Shown here one piece after another: positions 7,269 through 11,503 of a stretch of 11,503 bases of DNA. Below the pieces are notes generated by a model. It had not been told where the DNA came from. It was given only the letters and a program-made list of their open reading frames with translations, and made no database searches. How positions within the stretch are numbered: position 1 is the stretch's first letter; each line of letters begins with the position of its first letter. This DNA is from Clostridia bacterium (GTDB taxonomy: Bacteria; Bacillota_A; Clostridia; Oscillospirales; CAG-272): positions 1-11,503 of the forward strand of contig JAFYPS010000033.1 of NCBI GenBank assembly GCA_017547395.1. Direction: 5' to 3'. The position numbers were made by a program, and so were the translations under genes.

Positions 7269-8100
7269 CTGCACCCTCGTAGCCGATGAGAAGTCCTCCG
7301 CGCTCGGCATAAAAGCTGCAGAGCCCGCGGGTGGGGAAAATCTCAACAATCGCCTTTGGAAAAGCGGCAATTATTGCTTCCTTGAGTTTTTCGGCTGCAG
7401 ATGAGTTTTCGCAATGATGGATTCGCGCTTTTATTCCGTCAAAGCCCGTTTTCTTCATATTTTCTATTATCTGCAAGGTGGTTTTTGCCGCTCCGCGCAC
7501 CTTATCGGTGATTTCGAGCGTACCTACGTCGGAGGCCTTGCCGATGACTCTGATACCGAGCGCACCTGCAAACTTTGCTACAAGAGGGCTGACTCTGCCG
7601 TTGTTGGCGAGATTGTGCATAGACTCAAGTGCAAAAATAAGGTGAGTCTTTTTCATATAATCTTTGATTTTTGTAACGATAGCGTCGAAATCGATTTTTT
7701 CTGCGATAAGAGAACGGATTTTTTCGATTATAAGCGCGCTTTCGGGACCGGTGGAGAGGGTGTCGACTACGAAAACCTTTCTTTCGGGATGGTTTTTCAT
7801 ATATTCCTCTGCCGCGTTGCGCGCAGAATTGTAGCTGCCGGAAAGGTTTGAGGTGATGGTAACGCAGAAAATGTTTTCAGCATCTCCGAAAGCCTCGGTC
7901 CATTGTCCTATGCTCGGACATGAAGTAGAGCTTTTACCTTTATAAGCGGCAAGATATTCGAGCATATCGTGAACGCAAAGGTCGTCGGAGTCTGTGAATT
8001 CCTTTTCCGCTGTCCTTATGGTAAGCGGCACTGCACAAAACGGCACGTCGCTTATGCTGCAAACGTCTGATGACGAGTCTGTTATTAACTTATAATTCAT
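7261..8100 (-). CDS. fakB: DegV/EDD-fold fatty acid-binding protein 2 (FakB-type, divergent)
   Basis: A 279-residue DegV-family protein, first gene of the minus-strand run and only distantly similar to the second. Motifs: LITDSSSD at 5-12, SSTSCPS at 57-63 (the TS-x-PS ligand motif), TSNLSGSYNSARNA at 83-96, VVDTLSTGPES at 111-121, LANNGRVS at 164-171, ALGIRVIG at 180-187 and DKVRGAAKT at 199-207. The usual C-terminal HxGPG motif is replaced by YAERGGLLIGY at 264-274, and the common KGGR by NNGR. These pocket differences suggest a different fatty acid preference, which is inference. The ATG at 8100 follows GGAGG with eight bases of spacing; an open frame up to 8178 crosses the promoter and is rejected. 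The gene has its own promoter and is bracketed by a perfect 16-bp inverted repeat, one copy of which holds its stop codon. Confidence 0.86.
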   Translation of the reverse strand: MNYKLITDSSSDVCSISDVPFCAVPLTIRTAEKEFTDSDDLCVHDMLEYLAAYKGKSSTSCPSIGQWTEAFGDAENIFCVTITSNLSGSYNSARNAAEEYMKNHPERKVFVVDTLSTGPESALIIEKIRSLIAEKIDFDAIVTKIKDYMKKTHLIFALESMHNLANNGRVSPLVAKFAGALGIRVIGKASDVGTLEITDKVRGAAKTTLQIIENMKKTGFDGIKARIHHCENSSAAEKLKEAIIAAFPKAIVEIFPTRGLCSFYAERGGLLIGYEGAER

Positions 8101-8149
8101 TGTACTAACCTCCGGCGGCAAAAAATGTCGATATACGCCACCAATGTAT

Positions 8150-8178
8150 ATTATAGCATTTAAAAGGTGACAGGTCAA
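8150..8178 (-). promoter_or_regulatory. Sigma-A promoter of fakB-like gene 2
   Basis: On the minus strand TTGACC (8178-8173), a 17-bp spacer and a perfect TATAAT (8155-8150) make a strong promoter. Its -35 box and first ten spacer bases are the right copy of the 16-bp inverted repeat, including the TGAC-CT-GTCA dyad, a natural position for a repressor site. Confidence 0.87.
8163..8178. repeat. 16-bp inverted repeat, right copy (in the fakB-like 2 promoter)
   Basis: AAAGGTGACAGGTCAA at 8163-8178 is the exact reverse complement of 7253-7268, 894 bases away. The match stops abruptly on both sides: neighbouring bases 8162 and 8179 do not pair with 7269 and 7252. No obvious target-site duplication flanks the pair. 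Confidence 0.85.
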
Positions 8179-8188
8179 TGAATTTTTG

Positions 8189-8217
8189 TTGACACTTTTT
8201 TAAAGTAGTGGTACCAT
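8189..8217 (+). promoter_or_regulatory. Promoter of the HAD hydrolase gene
   Basis: TTGACA (8189-8194), a 17-bp spacer and a weaker TACCAT (8212-8217) lie about 30 bases before the GTG start. Its -35 box is only ten bases from the -35 box of the divergent fakB-2 promoter, so the two promoters are likely to interfere with each other or share regulation. Confidence 0.65.
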
Positions 8218-8247
8218 ATAAATAAACTTTTGAAACGGGGTGTGCTT

Positions 8248-8949
8248 GTGAAAAAATACGAGGCGGTGCTTTTTGACCTTGACGGTACGCTTTTGCCGAT
8301 GGATTATGACGGATTCATTAAAGGCTATCTCGGCCTTCTCTGCCAAAAGGTAGGCTATCTTGGATACGGAGCAAAGGAGCTTGTCGGAGCTATGTGGCAG
8401 GGTGTCGGCGCAATGGTTAAAAACGACGGCACGATGACCAATTGCGACGCGTTCTGGAAAGCCTTCGCGGGCGTGTTCGGGGACAAGGTGTATGAAGATA
8501 TCCCCGTGTTTGATAAGTTTTATACCGAGGAATTCCATGGCGCCAAGGCTTTTACGGGCGAAAATCCGCTTGCTTTAAAAGCTGTAGAGCTTGCAAGAAA
8601 GGCGGCAGACAAGGTTGTGCTTGCCACAAATCCGATTTTTCCGAGTCAGGCAACCTCTTCACGACTTTCCTGGATAGGACTTTCCTACGGCGACTTTGAC
8701 TTTGTTACCGATTATTATAATTCGGGATACTGCAAGCCAAGTCCGAAGTATTACGTTGATATCGCGCAGAAAATGGGCGTCGATGCGACGAAATGCCTTA
8801 TGGTCGGTAACAATACGGAGGAGGATATCGTTGCGGCTGCTGCTGCGGGTATGGATACCTATCTTATTACCGACTGCCTTCTTTGCGAAAAGGAAATGCC
8901 CGAGTGCAAAAAAGGAACGTTTGCGGAGTTTATAGAGTTTATGAGTTGA
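8248..8949 (+). CDS. HAD-superfamily hydrolase
   Basis: A 233-residue cytosolic phosphatase-like protein of the haloacid dehalogenase superfamily. Motif I is FDLDGTLLP with nucleophile Asp10 and acid Asp12; motif II is the Thr in VLATNP (Thr127); motif III is Lys163 in CKPSP; motif IV is MVGNNTEED at 185-193. The helical cap is of the C1 type, inserted between motifs I and II (about residues 17-110). In motif IV the usual Asp directly after Gly is Asn (Gly187-Asn188-Asn189), so Mg2+ ligation must rely on Glu191, Glu192 or Asp193. The start is GTG at 8248, after a modest GGGGTG site at 8237-8242; an in-frame TTG at 8230 sits too close to the promoter start. It is divergent from the fatty acid kinase run. 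Substrate unknown. No convincing terminator follows; transcription may continue toward mscL. Confidence 0.85.
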   Translation: MKKYEAVLFDLDGTLLPMDYDGFIKGYLGLLCQKVGYLGYGAKELVGAMWQGVGAMVKNDGTMTNCDAFWKAFAGVFGDKVYEDIPVFDKFYTEEFHGAKAFTGENPLALKAVELARKAADKVVLATNPIFPSQATSSRLSWIGLSYGDFDFVTDYYNSGYCKPSPKYYVDIAQKMGVDATKCLMVGNNTEEDIVAAAAAGMDTYLITDCLLCEKEMPECKKGTFAEFIEFMS

Positions 8950-8983
8950 ACGCTTATTCTGCGGTCTTTATTCTTCATTATTA

Positions 8984-9012
8984 TTGACAAAGTCTGACAA
9001 AAAGTTTATAAT
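8984..9012 (+). promoter_or_regulatory. Consensus sigma-A promoter of mscL
   Basis: TTGACA (8984-8989), a 17-bp spacer and TATAAT (9007-9012) match the consensus in every position. A 9-bp inverted repeat AAAAAGTTT (8999-9007) / AAACTTTTT (9019-9027) surrounds the -10 box and the expected start site; it may be an operator or just an A/T-rich coincidence. Confidence 0.88.
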
Positions 9013-9050
9013 TATTACAAACTTTTTAAATTTCGAAAGGAATTAAAATT

Positions 9051-9398
9051 ATGGGTAAGTTTGCACAGGATTTCAAGGCTTTTATTTCTAAAGGCAACGT
9101 AGTTGATATGGCAGTCGGCGTTGTAGTCGGCGGTGCATTCAACAAGATTGTTACCTCTCTTGTTAACGACATCATTATGCCTCTCGTAGGTATTCTTATG
9201 GGTGGCCTCAGTGTTGCTGACTGGAAATGGGTTATCAGAGCTGCCGATGAGGAACTCGGCATCGCCGAAAACGCTCTCCGCTACGGTAACTTCATCCAGA
9301 CGGTTATCGACTTCCTCATCGTTGCATTCACTATTTTTGTAGTGCTTCGCGTGTTCACTAAGCTTCAGAGAAAAAAGGCTGAAGAAGAGGAAAAATAA
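9051..9398 (+). CDS. mscL: MscL: large-conductance mechanosensitive channel
   Basis: A 115-residue inner-membrane channel subunit, at the short end for this family. MscL assembles as a homopentamer and opens under membrane tension to release solutes during sudden osmotic downshift. The N-terminal amphipathic stretch MGKFAQDFKAFISKGNVVD is typical. TM1 covers about residues 17-45, with the Gly/Ala/Val-rich pore-lining pattern DMAVGVVVGGAFNKIVTSL and NDIIMPLVG. The external loop is short (about 50-75). TM2 is NFIQTVIDFLIVAFTIFVVL (residues 80-99), and a charged cytoplasmic tail ends RKKAEEEEK. The ATG at 9051 follows AAAGGA with about nine bases of spacing. The gene has its own consensus promoter and terminator, so it is a single-gene unit. 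Confidence 0.96.
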   Translation: MGKFAQDFKAFISKGNVVDMAVGVVVGGAFNKIVTSLVNDIIMPLVGILMGGLSVADWKWVIRAADEELGIAENALRYGNFIQTVIDFLIVAFTIFVVLRVFTKLQRKKAEEEEK

Positions 9399-9407
9399 GT
9401 GAAACAG

Positions 9408-9438
9408 ACCGTCCTGCCTTGTCAGGACGGTTTTTTTC
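9408..9438 (+). terminator. Intrinsic terminator of mscL
   Basis: A perfect 9-bp stem ACCGTCCTG (9408-9416) / CAGGACGGT (9423-9431) with a 6-nt loop is followed by a run of seven T. Confidence 0.93.
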
Positions 9439-9510
9439 TTGTATAAATGCGCAATGTGATGTGAAATATTGCATATTTGAAAAAATATACACTATTTTTT
9501 GGCCAATTCG

Positions 9511-9539
9511 TTGACAATTGGCGGCTGAAATGTTAAAAT
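9511..9539 (+). promoter_or_regulatory. Sigma-A promoter of the stalk-domain protein gene, with dyad over the -35 box
   Basis: TTGACA (9511-9516), a 17-bp spacer and TAAAAT (9534-9539) form a strong promoter 36 bases before the ATG. A perfect inverted repeat GCCAATT (9502-9508) / AATTGGC (9516-9522) straddles the -35 box, a likely operator position. Confidence 0.85.
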
Positions 9540-9574
9540 GTATGTGCAAAATTTTTGTTTTGGAGGAAAAAACA

Positions 9575-11338
9575 ATGAAAAAGATTATAGTTATGCTTTG
9601 CGTAGCGCTTCTTCTCGCTATCGGCGTAAGTGCGGCAGAGACAGTTATTTATCAGAATGACTTCTCCGATCCGTATTCCCTTTACGACTTCAAGCAGTAC
9701 CGCGCAGAGTGGACAATCAAGGACGAAGCTCTTTACATTACAGACGGCGGCCTTGATCCGAAAGCACCTAAGGACAACAACTATTCTCATATAGTTTACC
9801 AGTCCCCCGCACCCCTTACCGACTACATCGTTGAAGTAGATATGCTCAATATGCAGTCTTCTGCAGGTCTTCTCTTCAACGTTCAGCAGGATAAGGTAGG
9901 TAACGGCAACTCCGCTATCTACGGTTACACCTTCAACGCTGCAAGAACTGCTGACTTCTTTGCTCTCGGTAGCGGTAACCAGAAGGGCGGCTGGCTTGAC
10001 AACATCAACACCGGTTCTCCCAAGAAGGACATTTACCCCGGCGCTAACATTCACCTTATGCTCATCGTTAAGGGCGGTAAGATCGGTGTTAACGCTATCA
10101 ACATCGACACTGACAAGTCCGTTTACAGCTACACCTACTCCATCGGCTCCAACGCTAAGAAGGACGCTCTCTTTACCGAGGGTTCTGTCGGCTTCCGTGT
10201 AATCCTTGATTATCAGGGTAAGGTAAACGCTAACAATCTCCACTTTGATAACCTCGTTATCACAACTGCTAACGAAACCGACATCGCTACTATCACCGGC
10301 TACAAGGTTCCTGCTCCCGTAGTTGCAACCAGAATTGATACCAAGGGTATCGTTCCGATTTACACCAACAACTTCGACGATGCTTCCGCTCTCGACGAGT
10401 TCGCTCAGTTCTACGGCACTTGGGAAGTAATCGACGGCAGACTTTACCTCACCGACGTTGAGACCGCTGCTGACTCTCTCTGCCTCTACAACGGCAAGGA
10501 AGAGCTCAAGACCCTTAAGGACTACGTTCTTGACGTAGATATGTACAACGTACAGACACAGGGCGGCGCTATCGTTCGTTCTCAGATTGACCAGATTACC
10601 GGCAAGGGCAGCGGATCTGACTTCCGTGGCTATTTCACATTCCTCTCCTTCACCGGTGAAAAGGGTGCTATCGGTCTTGGTGACCCCTCCGGCGGATGGG
10701 GCGGCAACCTTGAAGTTAGCCAGAACATAACCAAGCCCGGCGCTAACGTTCACATTCAGGCAGCTGTTAAGGGTTCGGTTATTACCTACTACCTCACCGA
10801 AATCGGCACCGGTAAGATCCTTTGGGCTCATACCGAGGCTCACGATTACTGGGAACAGGGTACTTTCGGCTTCCGTCTCTGCACCAAGATTCACGAGACA
10901 GGTCTTGACAACGTATCCAACACCAGCTTCGATAACCTCGTTATCTCTACTTTCCCCGGCGCAGACAAGACTGAGATCAAGATGACTATTGACTCTCTTA
11001 CCGCTACCGTTAACGGTGAAGCAAAGACTCTTGACGCAGCACCCATTATCCGCAACAGCCGCACCATGCTTCCCGTACGTTTCGTAGCAGAGAACCTCGG
11101 TGCAACCGTTGGCTGGGACGATGCAACCAAGACCGTTACCGTTAAGAGTGCAGACACCACCATCGAGATCGTTATCGGTGCTACTACCGCAAAGGTAAAC
11201 GGCGCTGAAATCGCTCTTGACTCTCCCGCATTCATCGAGAACAGCCGCACCTACCTCCCCGTACGTGTAGTTGCCGAGAACCTCGGTGCAACCGTTGGTT
11301 GGGACGATGCGACCAAAACCGCAACTCTTACTAAGTAA
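9575..11338 (+). CDS. Secreted protein with two beta-sandwich-like repeats and a copper amine oxidase N-terminal (stalk) domain
   Basis: A 587-residue exported protein. Residues 1-20 are a signal peptide: MKK, a hydrophobic core, and a VSA|AE cleavage site. Two similar halves begin at about residues 25 (IYQNDFSDPYSLYDF, then AEWTIKDEALYITD) and 262 (IYTNNFDDASALDEF, then GTWEVIDGRLYLTD); each ends with an FDNLVI strand. This resembles concanavalin/LamG-like or DUF1080-type beta-sandwich domains, which often bind or cleave glycans. Residues ~468-587 are a Cu_amine_oxidN1-type stalk domain with two 62-residue repeats, each containing NSRT-x-LPVR followed by ENLGATVGWDDATKT. No sortase motif, C-terminal membrane helix or SLH domain is visible. 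ATG at 9575 follows GGAGG (9562-9566). Codon choice is strongly C-ending (AAC, GAC, CTC, ATC) compared with the other genes, suggesting high expression. It has its own promoter and terminator. Ligand unknown. Confidence 0.85.
   Translation: MKKIIVMLCVALLLAIGVSAAETVIYQNDFSDPYSLYDFKQYRAEWTIKDEALYITDGGLDPKAPKDNNYSHIVYQSPAPLTDYIVEVDMLNMQSSAGLLFNVQQDKVGNGNSAIYGYTFNAARTADFFALGSGNQKGGWLDNINTGSPKKDIYPGANIHLMLIVKGGKIGVNAINIDTDKSVYSYTYSIGSNAKKDALFTEGSVGFRVILDYQGKVNANNLHFDNLVITTANETDIATITGYKVPAPVVATRIDTKGIVPIYTNNFDDASALDEFAQFYGTWEVIDGRLYLTDVETAADSLCLYNGKEELKTLKDYVLDVDMYNVQTQGGAIVRSQIDQITGKGSGSDFRGYFTFLSFTGEKGAIGLGDPSGGWGGNLEVSQNITKPGANVHIQAAVKGSVITYYLTEIGTGKILWAHTEAHDYWEQGTFGFRLCTKIHETGLDNVSNTSFDNLVISTFPGADKTEIKMTIDSLTATVNGEAKTLDAAPIIRNSRTMLPVRFVAENLGATVGWDDATKTVTVKSADTTIEIVIGATTAKVNGAEIALDSPAFIENSRTYLPVRVVAENLGATVGWDDATKTATLTK
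11090..11320 (+). repeat. Tandem repeat within the stalk domain (45-bp units, 186-bp period)
   Basis: Bases 11090-11134 and 11276-11320 differ at three positions in 45, and all three changes are synonymous; both encode ENLGATVGWDDATKT. The upstream NSRT-x-LPVR part of each unit is also conserved. This is the double-repeat structure of PF07833-type domains, here nearly identical at the DNA level. Confidence 0.85.
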
Positions 11339-11341
11339 AAT

Positions 11342-11370
11342 AAAAAAACACCGCTACGGCGGTGTTTTTT
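11342..11370 (+). terminator. Intrinsic terminator of the stalk-domain gene
   Basis: The stem AAACACCGC (11346-11354) / GCGGTGTTT (11359-11367) is capped by a TACG loop closed by C-G, i.e. a stable UNCG-class tetraloop in RNA, and followed by a T run to 11370. A-rich bases before it could make it bidirectional. Confidence 0.93.
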
Positions 11371-11401
11371 GTTAAGATAAATTAATGTTTACGAGAATGG
11401 A

Positions 11402-11503
11402 GCCTTCCTCCGAGAGGAAGGTGGCAAACGCGACCGTTCACATAGAAAAAACAGTGGCACTGTGTGTCGCGTTTTCGCCTCGCCTACGGCGACGCGTTTT
11501 TTC
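11402..11503. repeat. Palindrome-rich intergenic repeat element (incomplete at window end)
   Basis: Three nested dyads are packed in 100 bases with no credible ORF: CCTTCCTC (11403-11410) / GAGGAAGG (11414-11421); AAACGCGAC (11426-11434) / GTCGCGTTT (11466-11474) enclosing a smaller ACAGT/ACTGT hairpin (11451-11463); and CGCGT (11468-11472) / ACGCG (11492-11496) enclosing TCGCC-TAC-GGCGA. The last ends in six T and could act as a terminator. The CCTTCCTC...GAGGAAGGTGGCA block resembles short non-autonomous repeats that I recall from Clostridia genomes; this resemblance is from memory and not verified here. It is cut by the window end. Confidence 0.5.

Noticed and set aside
7253..7281. Left 16-mer as a plus-strand promoter
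   Set aside because: TTGACC at 7253 is a fair -35, but 17 bases further the sequence is CTCGTA, not a -10 box, and no plus-strand gene follows.
8101..8160. Riboswitch or leader RNA upstream of DegV-2
   Set aside because: The region between the predicted start near 8143 and the ATG is only about 40 bases, with no substantial hairpin or known aptamer pattern.
8179..8247. Upstream TTG start (8230) for the HAD gene
   Set aside because: It would add six residues before the conserved KKYEAVLFDLDGT opening and lies only about six bases after the expected transcription start; the GTG at 8248 has a purine-rich site at suitable spacing.
9533..10894. Long open frame (453 codons) on the minus strand opposite the stalk-domain gene
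   Set aside because: It is antisense to a gene with signal peptide, recognisable domains and a strong ribosome site. Its composition is Val/Ser/Asn-rich without motifs, as expected from the strongly biased codons of the sense gene, and there is no Shine-Dalgarno site or promoter at its start.

Overview
The window looks like a chromosomal segment of a low-to-mid GC anaerobic Firmicute of the class Clostridia, probably a gut or rumen Ruminococcaceae/Oscillospiraceae-type organism. The evidence is strong purine-rich Shine-Dalgarno sites, consensus sigma-A promoters with 17-bp spacers, U-tailed hairpin terminators, a dockerin-type calcium loop on a secreted hydrolase fragment, a copper-amine-oxidase-N (stalk) domain surface protein, and a FakA/FakB fatty acid kinase locus. 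No tRNA, rRNA, CRISPR array or transposase was seen.

Layout. (1) Bases 3-1259 (+) hold the C-terminal part of a secreted SGNH/GDSL-type protein with a beta-repeat region and a terminal dockerin-like segment, closed by a terminator. (2) 1326-2360 (+) is an NAD-dependent D-lactate dehydrogenase-like enzyme, ending at a terminator shared with the convergent neighbour. (3) 8100 down to 2373 (-) is a five-gene run: fakB-like DegV protein 2, fakB-like DegV protein 1, fakA, a DUF445 membrane protein and an MFS transporter. Both DegV genes have near-consensus promoters of their own; fakA and DUF445 are translationally coupled by a TAATG overlap. (4) Divergent from this run, 8248-8949 (+) encodes a HAD-family hydrolase. 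(5) 9051-9398 (+) is mscL, with its own consensus promoter and terminator. (6) 9575-11338 (+) is a secreted protein with two similar putative beta-sandwich halves and a C-terminal stalk domain, with its own promoter and terminator. (7) The last ~110 bases are a palindrome-rich, non-coding repeat-like element that runs off the window.

How the genes work together. The central run is a fatty acid kinase module. In characterised Firmicutes FakB proteins present a bound fatty acid to FakA, which phosphorylates it with ATP to acyl-phosphate for phospholipid synthesis by the PlsX/PlsY route. Two different FakB proteins imply two ligand preferences. The DUF445 and MFS membrane proteins are co-oriented with the module, but a role for them in lipid traffic is only inferred. 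The flanking genes are separate transcription units.

The least expected structure is an exact 16-bp inverted repeat that brackets the DegV-2 gene: one copy forms the -35 region of its promoter and the other overlaps its stop codon. Both DegV promoters also carry GGTGA/TCACC-type dyads, hinting at a common regulator.
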